64,000 nt of DNA from Diatrype stigma. Its lineage: Eukaryota; Ascomycota; Sordariomycetes; Xylariales; Diatrypaceae. Below are positions 47,650-59,138 of the stretch, piece after piece (the first letter of the stretch is position 1; each line of letters opens with the position of its first letter). The notes beneath the pieces were generated by a model. The model made no database searches and was not told where the DNA came from. It saw nothing but the letters and a program-made list of their open reading frames with translations. The DNA lies in NCBI GenBank assembly GCA_022225965.2, contig JAKJXP020000062.1, forward strand, positions 62,001 through 126,000, given 5' to 3'. Both the position numbers and the translations under genes were made by a program.

Positions 47650-50403
47650 TTACTCTCCCCGACCCCGATAGTTGCCCATCTTCTCAATCGAGCTCATGAT
47701 CCCGCTACGGGCACCGAAGGAGCCGCTCCCAGGGCGGGGGAGAGCGCCGCCTCCCGTGCTGCCCGAAGACCCTCCGTGCTTGCTCCGGTCGTGCGATAGT
47801 GCCGCCGCCGCCGAAGACGGTGCCGCAATGCCTCCGATGCGGCTCTGCGTCGGCTTCTTCACGGAGCCGGGGGCCTTGAGACCCGACGGCCGGCCGATGA
47901 TGCTGGTCCGCAGGGGCTCCGTGGTAGTGGTGGTTTGTGGTTGATATATCTGTGAGGTGCGATTCGGGTGGCTCGATAGCGAGTTCCTGTTCGGGTTGGA
48001 TAGCGAGTTCCGGTTCGGGTTTGACAGCGAATTCCTATTCGGCGTCGGCGTCGGCCGGCTCATGCGAGACGCCGGAGCGGGACTGGCTGCAGAAGTGGGG
48101 GCGGCAGCAGCACGGCGATGATTCTCCTCTTCTTGCTGTTGCTGTTGCCTTTGTTGTTGTTGTTGCTGCTGCTCCTGTTGCTGCTGCTGCTCCTTCTGCT
48201 GCTGTTCCTTCTGGATGAAGCTCTGCATAGTCTGCATTTGCATCATCTCCTCCGCCAGCTGCACCAGCTCGCCCTTCTCGACGCGCTCGCGCTCCAGCAA
48301 GCCCCGCAGCTCGCCGTTATCAGCACGAACGCTGGCTGCGACCGCCTCGAGCTTCTCGATGGTGGCGTCCAGCTCGCGGATCTGCGCCGCGTCGCGGGCA
48401 GCGCGCGCCTTGAGCTCCTCCGACGCCGTGGCCGCCGACGGGTCGACCGCGGCCGCCCGGGCCTGCGCCGCACCCTCCTGCCGCAGCCGCTCGTTCTCCT
48501 CGCTCAGCTCCTCCACCCGCGTCTCCAGCTGCCGCACCCGCTTCTCCCACCGCACCTCGTAGCTCTTCTTCAGCGCCGTTACCTTGGTCTCGTGCTTGCT
48601 CTTGTACAGCGCGTGCAGCTCGCGCGCCACGCGCTCTACGGCGATCTCGACCTCGCGAGCGCTCTGGGCCTTGCTGGCCCCATTTGCCTTGTCGGGCGTC
48701 GCCGCGCCTCCGCACTTCACACACTCGGTAGGGGCGGCGGCAGCAGCAGCGGCGGTGGCCTTGCCCGCACGCATGCCGGCCATCTTGCTCTCGGCCTCCT
48801 GGGCCATCATCTCAGCAGCCTCGCGGCGCATTTCGCTCTCGCCGAGCTTGCGCTCGAGCTCGTCGCGCTCGCTCTGGCCGTGGCCGAGCTCTTCCTGGGC
48901 GCGGTGCAGGACGGCCTCGATCTCGCGGGCGCGTCGCTCCCAGCCCTCGCGCTCCTCAGCTTGCGCGGCCTGCGCATCCCGCAACAGCTCCTGGCTCTCG
49001 CCCACGCGCTTCTCGGCATCGCCTACGGCCGCCTTCAGTGACGCCGCCTCGGCCTCTTTGCCGCTCAACGACGCCTTTAGGCTGCTGATCTCCGACAGCA
49101 GTGCGGACTTGAGCGATTCGAGCTCGCGCGGCGTCACCGTCGGGATACTGCGCGGCGTCGGCAGCGGCGGGATGTCGAAGTCTAACAGATTCGAACCCGA
49201 GCCGGAACCTGATTGCTGCCGTCGAGGTGTCGCTGCACCTACTTCTTCTGCTGCTGCTGATGCGCTGCTGCCGAAGGTGGAGGTGCGCCCTCCGGCGGAT
49301 CTTGATGACGCCCTGCCATTTGGTGCCGGCTGCTGTTGTTGCTGTCCGTATTTGGAGGAGAAATTGCCGAGCTGCTCGGTGAAGTCCATGAGGAGGTTTG
49401 ACGTGTTCCCAGCCTCGTGCATGGCGGGGGGTCGAGAGGTCCTGGAAGGCGACGGATCGGGTCTCCCTCGAGTCGGCCCAGAGGCGGGATTATTGGTTCC
49501 ATCACCAAGTTTCGACGGGGTTTGCCCAAGCCGCGCGAACGTGGTCATGTTGGGTACGGAGGAGAACGTGCTGAAGGCACTAGCCATTGTATCGTCAAAC
49601 CCTAACGCTTCCTCCTCTTCTATCTGCTGACTTTCGTCAATGGTCATGGACGAGATGTCGCCGGCGGCGGCCGCCAGCTCGGCGTCGTGGAGTTCGGAAT
49701 CCTGATCCTCGAATATCTTAATGGCCCTAGTAAGACCCTCGTTGTCCCGCAGCGCGGCCTCCAGCGTGATTTCCTTGGTCTCTTGCACGGGCTCAGACTG
49801 TGGCTGCGGCTGTGGCTGCGTCTTCGGCGGTGAAGCTGTAACGCTGGGCTGCTGGCTGTGGCTGGCCACCTTTATGGGAAACCGGTTTACCGGTCCGACT
49901 TTCCGAGGGCTTCTAGCGTTGGCTATCCCTCCGGCTCCCGCTCCGCCTCCTGCTGCTGCTGGGTTCAGCGGGGAGAGCCCTGCCGTCTCGGCGCCGTCTT
50001 GTCTCGGGCTCAAGATCTTCAGGGGTGAGAGTTCATTGCCCGAGAGGACCCGCGAATGCCGATTCTTAGAAGGCGACGCGGTGCTCTCGCGGCTTGGGAT
50101 GCTGTTTATGCTGTTTATGCTGGTGTTACTGGTGTTGCTGGTGTGACTGTTGTGGCTACTGGTGTGGCTGTGGCCTTCTTCGCTACTCCTCTCGTCATTA
50201 GCTATGGGGATGAAGGGCGAGCTCTGGGCTGTTTCGTTTCCGGGTTCCATTGTGTTGTCGTCGTGTTCGCGCTCCTCACCATTACACCTCGACTGGGTTG
50301 TATGTGACTTGGCGACTTCGTAGTCTTCGAATCGCCGGCTGGTGGTGGAAGGCGTCGCGATGTTGAGTGTATTCTTGCTGCTCGGTGTGAGGGGTGATGC
50401 CAT
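47650..50403 (-). CDS. TACC/Slk19-like coiled-coil mitotic protein
   Basis: Single exon, 917 aa from ATG at 50403 (MASPLTPSSKNTLNIATPST). The N-terminal ~430 residues are disordered, Ser/Pro-rich (SPSKNRHSRVLSGNELSPLK). From ~430 to 740 is a long coiled coil, interrupted at ~575 by an Ala run and CVKCGG, and containing ARELHALYKSKHETKVTALK KSYEVRWEKRVRQLE (residues ~610-645), which I associate with fungal TACC/Slk19 (PF12709) proteins of spindle and kinetochore. Then a long polyglutamine/glutamate tract (~755-790), three NRNSLSNP repeats and a basic Ser/Gly-rich tail. Likely spindle or microtubule-organising role; family call is from motif memory. Confidence 0.75.
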   Translation of the reverse strand: MASPLTPSSKNTLNIATPSTTSRRFEDYEVAKSHTTQSRCNGEEREHDDNTMEPGNETAQSSPFIPIANDERSSEEGHSHTSSHNSHTSNTSNTSINSINSIPSRESTASPSKNRHSRVLSGNELSPLKILSPRQDGAETAGLSPLNPAAAGGGAGAGGIANARSPRKVGPVNRFPIKVASHSQQPSVTASPPKTQPQPQPQSEPVQETKEITLEAALRDNEGLTRAIKIFEDQDSELHDAELAAAAGDISSMTIDESQQIEEEEALGFDDTMASAFSTFSSVPNMTTFARLGQTPSKLGDGTNNPASGPTRGRPDPSPSRTSRPPAMHEAGNTSNLLMDFTEQLGNFSSKYGQQQQQPAPNGRASSRSAGGRTSTFGSSASAAAEEVGAATPRRQQSGSGSGSNLLDFDIPPLPTPRSIPTVTPRELESLKSALLSEISSLKASLSGKEAEAASLKAAVGDAEKRVGESQELLRDAQAAQAEEREGWERRAREIEAVLHRAQEELGHGQSERDELERKLGESEMRREAAEMMAQEAESKMAGMRAGKATAAAAAAAPTECVKCGGAATPDKANGASKAQSAREVEIAVERVARELHALYKSKHETKVTALKKSYEVRWEKRVRQLETRVEELSEENERLRQEGAAQARAAAVDPSAATASEELKARAARDAAQIRELDATIEKLEAVAASVRADNGELRGLLERERVEKGELVQLAEEMMQMQTMQSFIQKEQQQKEQQQQQEQQQQQQQRQQQQQEEENHRRAAAAPTSAASPAPASRMSRPTPTPNRNSLSNPNRNSLSNPNRNSLSSHPNRTSQIYQPQTTTTTEPLRTSIIGRPSGLKAPGSVKKPTQSRIGGIAAPSSAAAALSHDRSKHGGSSGSTGGGALPRPGSGSFGARSGIMSSIEKMGNYRGRGE
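48118..48215. repeat. CAG/CTG-type repeat encoding polyglutamine
   Basis: CAG/CAA runs on the minus strand inside the coiled-coil gene; likely length-variable between strains. Confidence 0.85.
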
Positions 50404-51640
50404 CTCGGACCGGCTACGACAATGGGATGTAATGGCTGACCTATCTCAATTGCCAATTCAAGCGCGTTGGAATTGTACAAGTATGGAGATAGATCGATCA
50501 GCTGGATGGATACGCTGGATACGCTGGATACTGTAGTTGTAGACAGTGCGGTGTGCGGGTGTGGGTGTGTGTAGTACGATTCATGAATCGTTGGATTCTC
50601 CCAGACTTATTAAACTTCCGGGCAAGTTTTATTTATCGCTAGCATTTGTTACTAGGTAAACTTTAGTATCCGTCTAATGAACGGTCGAGCGCATTTTGGA
50701 AATTGGAGCATGACCTGTACAGGCTGTACCTTACTATTTCCGTGATAGTTAACGCAGCAACGCCCCACACAAAAACGTGATGGCGTAACATTCCATGCAA
50801 GTACCGTTCGTACCGTCCCGCTGTATGTCTGTATGTATGTCTGTCTGTCTGTCTGTCTGGCTGTATGTATAACAACTGTAGGGGCGGGCCATTAACACAG
50901 ACAATAGTCTCCTGAGTCTGCTGAACGGATGCCATTGCAGACAGTGATCGAGTTTCAGTCTCCGTTCCTGTTCGATAACTGGTTACAACAAATAGTAGAA
51001 TACAATAGGAAGACTCGTAAACGCGATTGGTACGGACATCCAAACTACCACATGTACCTACATACATCCCTACCTAAGTTACCTATCGGATGATTGCAGC
51101 AACCCGCCGATGTAGGTACCATGCCGCATGCCATATCTCATTTGAGCTTAGACGATGCATGCTTATCATAGGGGTCCGAGACCACTGCACCTTGAAGGGA
51201 TATCGGAAATTACGCCAGTCTTCCTTCCACGTTCTACGTTCTACGGTTTACGTTACACGTAGCCAATGTCAGATGCATCATCGTGAGACCGATCTTTGGA
51301 TATCTAGGGGTAGTCTGCGAAGATATCATTACGGCAAAAGCCTGTATTGACATACCGATGGAAGACTGGAAGACATATCCAGAGGTCAGTAGCAAACCTA
51401 CATCTGGTATGTAACTAGGTCTGCTAGGTATAAGTTTACATAGATTTCGCCACTGCAATTGGCTTTCACGCCGATATATTGTAGTAGGGCGTTCCTGTTC
51501 CTCAGATATGATGTATAATGTAATGCCTCCACGAAGAAACCTGCTCAAAAGCGAGTTTGGGTCCAACCAAAAGCGTAACACGGTTCCATGCAAATCATAT
51601 TCGAAGGGAGGGGGCATTAGTTGACCAAACCACAAACCAC
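50404..51640. other. Divergent intergenic region
   Basis: Promoter region of the minus gene at 50403 and the plus gene at 51641. Contains a TCTG microsatellite. Confidence 0.4.
50828..50870. repeat. (TCTG)n/(TATG)n microsatellite
   Basis: Units of TGTC/TGTA in tandem, ~10 copies. Confidence 0.85.
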
Positions 51641-52876
51641 ATGCCGACCGACGCCGGTCATGAGCCAACAGGCCGGGGGGCATCTGCCGGTGGACGCATC
51701 GTCAAGGAAGACCCGAGTATCAACCCCAACGCATTGCACGACTTCCATCAAGCAAAGCGCGGCCCCAAGGGGACACCGTGCAAAGTCACGGCCAGAGCAG
51801 CAGGGAGTTCAACACGTGCTCCTGCGCTTAGCATACCGAAAGACCCTGGGCACGAATACGCCCAGACGCAGCATATCCCGTTCGACTTCTTCGACCAGCG
51901 TGCTTCCAACGCTCCGTTCGGCTACGAGCACTATGTCTCCTTGCCTCCGGCATACAACGAGCCAAACTCGGCGGCAGAAACAACGTGGCCGCTGATACTG
52001 TTCCTGCATGGGGCTGGGGAGTCTCAGCGCCAGCGCGGTGAATCCTTCGTATCGATCCGACATGGGATCCCTAAGGTAGTATTGTGCTACGACAGGCTGA
52101 AGGCGGGCCCGTCGTCATCAAACCAGGGCTTCTCATCATCATTATCGATTCCCCCAGCTGAACGGCTCCGCAGGAAAAGCAAGCAAGCCAAACAAGGCCC
52201 GGTCCGTGACGACCAGGCGGGCGACCCGGTGCCTGCTGAAGCCTGCGCCTTGCTAGCCGAGAATTTCATCACCGTCACGCCGTCCCTCGACATGCGCTAT
52301 GGGTACGGATGGAGCGCCCCGATCCTGTCGGCCTTGCTCGACGAGATCGTGGAGCAGTACCGCGTCGACCTCGACCGAATTCACGTGACCGGGTTCAGCA
52401 TGGGCGGCTACGGTACGTGGGACCTCGCGATGCACACTCCGCACCGCTTTGCGAGCATCATGCCGGTTTGCGGGGGCGGGGATCCCCTGCGCGCATCGCA
52501 CGTCAAGCATATCCCGCATTGGTCAGACCTAACCCTTTCTCGAGCGAGACCTTGATTGTGATGGCTTGCTTGCACATGCACGCACAAATGTTGCCTAAGC
52601 TAACTTCTGCTTATCATCGTCATCATCAGGGTCCACCATGGCGAGCTAGACAATATCATTCCAGTCGCGGCATCTAGGCAGATGGTTGGCGCCCTCGAGA
52701 AAGCAGCCGCTTCTGCCGTCCGGTTCACGCGATATCCGGACCAGATGCATGATAGCTGGACTGCGGCCTATAATGACCCTGAAGTGTACCGGTGGATGCT
52801 CGGTAGTAAACGGGGCAGCATTAAGGAGGGCGAGAAAGTTGTGATAGAGAGTAATAATAGAGTCGTCGTTGTGTAG
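51641..52876 (+). CDS. Alpha/beta hydrolase (esterase/PHB-depolymerase-like)
   Basis: Join 51641..52521 and 52630..52876 (108-bp intron, TG|GTCAGA...CATCAG|GG), 375 aa from the first in-frame ATG (a few codons further upstream are open but without ATG). Features in order: oxyanion region LILFLHGAGESQRQRG (~120), nucleophile elbow VTGFSMGGYGTWDLA (Ser in GFSMGG, ~265), acid region WVHHGELDNIIPVAASRQMV after the splice (likely Asp in ELDN), and catalytic His in PDQMHDSWTAA. All triad positions present. A Ser/Lys-rich ~50-residue insertion (GPSSSNQGFSSS...) sits between strand and elbow. No signal peptide, so probably cytosolic; substrate unknown. Confidence 0.88.
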
Positions 52877-55800
52877 GCATGGCAGTTCGTTGGTTGATCG
52901 CACGTAATGGCACATAGGGTAATATGCAAGACTGTAGCTGAAATATTAGCTCGGGAAAAATACTTCTTGCAGAAGAATTATTGCCCAGGCTCAGGGGCGC
53001 CGAGGGCATCGCGCATAGCAAAGGCAACAGACGCCATTACAGAGCTGGAAAGGATACTAGATGGCATGAGTAGAGGTTAATTTGCTGAATACTACAGGGG
53101 ATGACAGCGAGGTAACCGAAACTGAGATTAAGCGATCTGTAATCCTGAAAGAAAGGAAGGAAGAAAAAAGAAGAAGTTATCTTTTGAGAACCTATTTCAC
53201 TATAGGCATACCTAGTTTCAGCTTATGATATACCTTGATTGCCTCAAGACCCTTTCTACCTTCTTGCCTCAAAGCACCAACTTCACATCTCCTGGCAATG
53301 TCTAGCCTCCTCGAAATAAGTCAGGTTGTATATTCTTCAACAATACCCGCCACTTCCCGGAGTGATAGGCCATACGTTCTTTACCCACCTCAACCAACAG
53401 CAGTTACTACATATCATAATTTGCACCGTTCTGCCCTTCGCAACCCTCCCCCCCTTCTTTTCTCCCCAAAGAGCTCATCTAGTCGATCACGACGGCTCAA
53501 TCGCTACCTGCGAGTATATGCTCGACCATGTTGTAATTAGGCCGGTAGAGTGACCAGAATGGCGCGCAGGGGTGCGAGGACGTTAGCGACATAACTACTT
53601 CGTATCGAGCTCTTGCTGATGTGTTGGTGCTGGCGAGAGCTAATGATGCAAGGGCATCTGCAGGCGGGAGAAGAAGGCGGGGCACGAGGAGTGGAATGAT
53701 ATATGAAAGTTGGTCTACAGCCATCTTTCTACCAGGCAGATGAGTGGGAGAGTTATCTCGCCTAGTGCTCGATATGGTACGTATGGCTGCATAAGGTGGC
53801 AACCACGCAGCAACAGGTGAACCCCGTCACGATCCATTGTAGGCCTTCCGCTATGTAGGGCCGCGGGAGAAAAAAAATGCAATCTCGATATTGTCAGGTG
53901 GATTGTTATTGGCTTGTAATTTGCAGTCCATCTGCGGAAGCGCCGGGGCGTCTACATAGGTAGGCAGAGAGGGCCCCGACCCCGTCCCGTCCCGGTGCGG
54001 CTGTCTAGCTGCCTCGCCGGCAGAGTTCAGTGCGGGGCACCGGCACACCCACTGACCGGCAAGCTACTGTAGTTAAGCTGTCGATTTCAGGGGTCGTTCA
54101 GTTATGGTGGGGCTAAGGCACCGGAGGTAGCGGCGCCACTGTCGATGACATCGTCGACGTATAGTACACGGGTGCTCCGGAAGGATGAGGGTTTCGGTAA
54201 ATCAGATGAATCGACAATGTTATTACGCGGATAGGCGATTAATGGTAATGCATTGAGTTGATATGAGTTTTACTTGGTCAGTACCTTGGTAACTATGTGT
54301 GTCGCGAGCTACCCAGATAAAGTCTGATACCCTAAGCAAGGAGTGCGAGATGCCCTACAAATTGCCAGCAGGGAGAGTGAAATTGCATTTTCCTTCTTTT
54401 ACTTTCCTCCCTTTCTGTGCCAACAGTAGTCTAACTAGATGGCATGTAATGGCGAAGGATCTCAAGTGAAAGAGAATGAAAGGACAAAAGCAAGCAATGC
54501 TTATTACTGCGTAGGTCAAACCACTTGACGCTATTTACCAGTCTAGTCGCTATACTCTGGAGCGAGCGAAACCGCGCGGACGGCGCCGCCTCACTAATAA
54601 GACAGGGGAGAGGAGCGCTGGTCGTCACGTCATTATATCTTTTCGTGTGCTCATTGGGTTTGCATTCATCCTCTGCCTCTCTTCCGGATCTCCCTCACCT
54701 GACACGGAGCGATGGTGGATGAAGGGCCCCGAAATGTGTGGACTCCGTAATCGAGCTCATCGGCCTAGCTTGCGTATTTGGTTGATTGGTCATTTGCATT
54801 ATGATTAGCCACACGATGCTGAATATGGTTCGATCTGATCAATATGCAGCGGGGCGCGATCTTCTTGTATTTCGCTAACACATATCAGTAACTAAGGAAC
54901 TGAAATCTCACAGAAAGAAAGTCGGTCAGGTATTCGCGGTCCATGTTTTCCTCTTCCAAGGAAAGGTTGTGCTCCCAACGGTGAAGACTGCATACCTCAA
55001 TATGTAGGTCTCCACACCATACATAGGTTATACATAGGTGAGTACCTAGGTAGTATTCAGGTAGGCATGCAGAGCAGCCTGGGTATGGTGCCAAAGAAAT
55101 GATCTATCGAGATTCATGCGGTGTATTCCTAGGTGCACGCAATCCAGCCATACCCAACCTCGTAGCCGGTGAATCAATTACTCGGAGCTCGACTTGATTA
55201 GGAGGCAGGAAGCAATGAGTGGCTACTATCAGCAGAAGCATATTTGGTCAAGGAAGTAGTCACATAGCCTACGAAATATCACAGTGTTTTCAAGACAATG
55301 CCGGGAATGGTATCAGTTCGCAAAACCAAGGCAAATAAAAAGGCCCTTCTTTGTGGAAAGTGAAATAGTGATGATCTCCCTTCGCCTCGTATTCTATGTA
55401 CAACAAATGTGGAGAGATCTACCATGGCTGCTTGCTTTGGTGGTACTCGACCCGTAGTAATCGTGCTATACCTATCTCCCGTCTGCAGCAGTCGTATAAA
55501 GGGGGCGAAAAAGGCAGCAGAGTCCAGCCGAATGCAATGGAATGCCCGCCCGTCTGCCCCCGCCCGCGCCGACGCCGGACGAGATAGAACAACGCAAGAC
55601 CGAAAAGATGAACAAAACTTCGGCAATGAAAATGCCGTCTCGAAACCGAAAAAGATAATCCGTGGGACGCCATGCATACGCTCGACAGAAGCATGAGGTT
55701 GTTAAGTGATTATGATGATAGTAAAAGTGCGATGCGCGCGCGCGGGAGGGGCGGTGGCGGGGGTCGGTGGCCGAAATCTTGAATTTCGCGGTTACAGCAG

Positions 55801-56070
55801 CATGGGTTCCGGTTCAATCGTTGCAACGACTGCACCGCGCGCATGTCGGGGGAGGGAAAATGAGGTACTCGGAAAAGGGTGTTCGGAAGGGACGGTCGAC
55901 GGCCAAGCGACTATCTACCCATGACTGTCTACCTAACAAAGGTAGATAGGCAGTTTCTAGATAGTTGAAAGCCGAGGTCGTTGGCGAATTCGGCGAATCC
56001 TTAGGTGTGGTGGGGCCGATTCGTGAGCGAGAGATAAGCGTGTCATCATCATGAATCAATCGTCCATCAA
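52877..56070. other. Gene-poor intergenic region
   Basis: Only short frames on both strands, none with family features. Contains a TACCTAGGTA copy near 55047. Confidence 0.4.
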
Positions 56071-56527
56071 TCATATCCCCTTGATAACCTGCGTCCGCTC
56101 CGAGTTGAGCTGGTTGGCGTTGCGCTCGTGGGACTCCTTTTTGCACTATACAATTGCCACACACTGTTAGCTTCGCTGATCGCACTCTCTTCCTGCCGGC
56201 TGCTTGCCGGTCTGGGGCAGCACCAGGCAGGTAGATTGAAGACCATCATTGATCCCATCTCAGTCAGGCTCCTTCGGCCGGCGACAGGCACTCAGCCAGG
56301 CCGACTAGCCACCACCTGCACTGCGTTGCTGCCGTCGCCGGGCCGGCGCCATCCAGATCTGCTGGGGCCAGGGCCATGCTTACGTCTTCCAGACCAGTGC
56401 ACTTGTGGTCCTCCAATAACCGGTGCTTGGCGCAGTAGTGTCCATCGCAGAAGCCACAGTCGCCGACAATCCGCTGCGCTGCGCCCTTGCACTCCTTGAA
56501 TGTGCAGCGAGGCTTGTTTGGTGCCAT
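56071..56527 (-). CDS. AN1-type zinc finger protein, 72 aa
   Basis: Minus-strand join 56527..56384 and 56145..56071 (238-bp intron, GAC|GTAAGC...TATAG|TGC). Exon 1 encodes MAPNKPRCTFKECKGAAQRI, then VGDCGFCDGHYCAKHRLLED and HKCTGLED, the complete AN1 pattern C..C...C..C..H.C..H....H.C. Exon 2 adds CKKESHERNANQLNSERTQV and IKGI before TGA. Without the intron the frame continues falsely into it for ~40 codons. Related fungal proteins are 70-75 aa of the same layout. AN1 fingers bind ubiquitin or proteasome-related partners; role in stress response and protein quality control is likely but inferred. Confidence 0.92.
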
Positions 56528-56953
56528 TTTGTTTGATCTGTTCGGGGTGATTCGGCGCGTTGAAGATGTTGAGGGTTGATGGATGTGTAATTCGTTGGTC
56601 CAATAACACGGCCGCCGGGGAGTGAAGTAGGTATATAAGGCGAGTCAAGGCGTCAGGAGTTGCGTAATCCCGAGTAATATGGCGTCGTTTTCAGACGGGG
56701 AGGTTCTTTGTGTCGTGTCAGGGTGGTACGGTACCGATAAGGCCGAGGAGCCAGAAAATAAGGGAGAAGGAAGAAGAAGGGAGAAAGTGTTGGGTCCGGA
56801 TCTGCGCGGGTGGCAGGAGGGCAAAGGGTCCTTTATAAGTCAAAGGAATACGAACGAGGTTGTTATTAGGCAGTTCCGGAAGTTGGTAGGCTTAAATAGC
56901 GTCGAATGAAATATGGCGCCTGGACCAACGCGGCAAAGCAAAGAGATACTTAC

Positions 56954-57001
56954 TATGTAGTTCCCTATGTAGTTCCCTATGTAGTTCCCTATGTAGTTCC
57001 C
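56954..57001. repeat. 12-bp tandem repeat TATGTAGTTCCC, four copies
   Basis: Four consecutive identical units. Confidence 0.92.
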
Positions 57002-59095
57002 TATTGTACAGAAAGGGGGGGCAAGAAGGGGAAGTATGGAGGCGAGGCGAGGCGAACCAAACCAGGCGATTGGGGCAATGGATAAATGAGATGGGTGAAA
57101 CTGCTACCGATTCACTCACTACCAGACACTGCCGAGCTACTACGAAGCTACCCAAGGACAATTATTCAAGGCAGTCCAGGTATCATTCAAGGTATCGTAA
57201 AGGTTTGAAGAGTTTGGAGGGTTTTATGATGAATCAGGCACTGATTGACTAATACAACCAGTACCTACTTACCTTTTCTGCCGTTGTACAATACAAGACG
57301 CACGCAGGCGCAGGCGCAGGCACGCAGGGAATCCACTAGAAATGGACTGACGTTGGCAAACGTAAGAGGTGAGGCGAGTTATAGATGGAGGAGGATCCTC
57401 AGTCCCAAGGGACCAGGGAGCAACCTCGCACCTCGTTCGGGTTCTCAACCCTATTTACTAATTAATACCAGTCCACTGCCAGACTATCTGTTAGCTGCTT
57501 GAAACTGACGGACTGATCACGTTGTTGGCATGCCGCTATTGGAGCGTGAGGGACAACAACCTTGGAGACACTAACTTATGTAGAATTCCGATGACGACGG
57601 ATTGTGTGTTCGTGGTATTCGTGGTATTCCAGGTTGTATGTACGTAGACTACGAAGTATAGTAGGCTGTATGTACAGTAGGTAGGTATTGTACAATACAC
57701 GTACAATCAGACGATGCAACAGGCAGTGCAGCACTAAACTCGCAAGGCTCCGAAAGCGGGAGGACAGGAGGGCGATAGGGAATAGTAGTTACCCAGGTAC
57801 TCATCGTCTACATAGTACATACTTGTATGTATCCCCAGTTAGCTGTCTGGCTGTCTGGTTCAACCTTGAATGTTGTACGGAGCAGGTAAAGAGCGAGAGA
57901 TCCTTGTCAACATGAACTAGGTAACTAGGGTCCAGCAAGACGTGTGGAGATTGGGGTAGCATATCCTGCATATGTACGAAGTAGCGCGAAGTAGCAGCAA
58001 GATAGCATCATCATCATACAACTAGTAATTACCCTTGTTACCTACCCAGGCTGCCAGTGTACGCGTCTCACAGCCTGCAGTCTGACAGTGTTCTCTCCAT
58101 GTGTTCGACCATTCAGGCATTGTAACTATGCCATTCATTGTCATGGCTGAGGGTTGGAGTCTTTAGCACTTACTATAGCAATCCTATCTCACCCCTTCTA
58201 CCATACTCCCTCGCCACTATCATTCTACCGCTGTGACTATACCCCAAGTCCGGGGCCATCGAGGGGAGGGACAGCGACGTGACCGACGAACGGCCGAATC
58301 TGGCAAGTCGGGCGGCAAGCGGCGTCGAAGAGTAGCACCCGAACCCTAGCGACATTTGCCGGGAACTTTGAATCACATTGAAGGAGGTTGGTCAGAAAGA
58401 CCCGGGCCCGGCAGGCCTTATCAAAAATATGGTCAGATGGGCAGCGGTAGTGCAAGACTACTCTATGTACGTGGTGCATCTATTTAATTTGGCGCTGTCC
58501 TCGCTTGCAAGTACAGGTCCATCTACGTATTTCTTGACCCCCCGATGTCAGCAACATATATGACTCGTAATCGCTGTCGTAGCATCCTCCTCCTGCCATC
58601 CCTCCGTCTCTCTCTGTCTGTCTCTCGCTCATTCTCTCTCGCCCTCTCTTTGACTAGCTTCTGCCGAGGGCTTGGTTCCGGTTGTGCCACGACCAAAACT
58701 CGGCAAAGCGAGGCCCGATATATTGGCCGCTTGAAACAGTGGCTATTGGCAAGCAAGGCGCTGTTTCCGGCTGTGGTGGATCCCGTTGAATTGTCGTCCG
58801 CTGTGATGAACCAACACGTTTTAACCCCGTCAACCCCAACCGACAAGGGGGAGATCGGTCCAAGTTATCGTGGCATTTGCGAAGAACGAGCTATCGTATT
58901 CATATATAAATTAACTAATAACTACGACGGTCAAAAGTCATAGTTAGCTCCCTGCCCGCAAGCAAATGACTCGAGTAGGGTCTCATCAAAGCCCCGCGTG
59001 CTATCAGTCAGTTCCAGGTCAGCTGGGTGATCAGCAAGGCCTTGTGCTTATCGAACAAGCGACAGGTTAGATGAAAACCTTGGAAGTGATGAGCA

Positions 59096-59138
59096 GCCAG
59101 ACGTGGAGCGCCAGACATGGAGCGCCAGACATGCAACC
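59096..59138. repeat. 14-bp tandem repeat, about three copies
   Basis: Units CCAGACGTGGAGCG, CCAGACATGGAGCG and CCAGACATGCAACC; the second and third differ from the first by transitions and end decay. Confidence 0.8.

Noticed and set aside
48118..49041. Plus-strand 307-codon frame of Leu repeats
   Set aside because: Antisense of the polyglutamine and coiled-coil part of the minus-strand gene.
58545..58943. 132-codon plus frame
   Set aside because: Begins in a CTCTCTGTCT simple repeat and shows no family or splice support.
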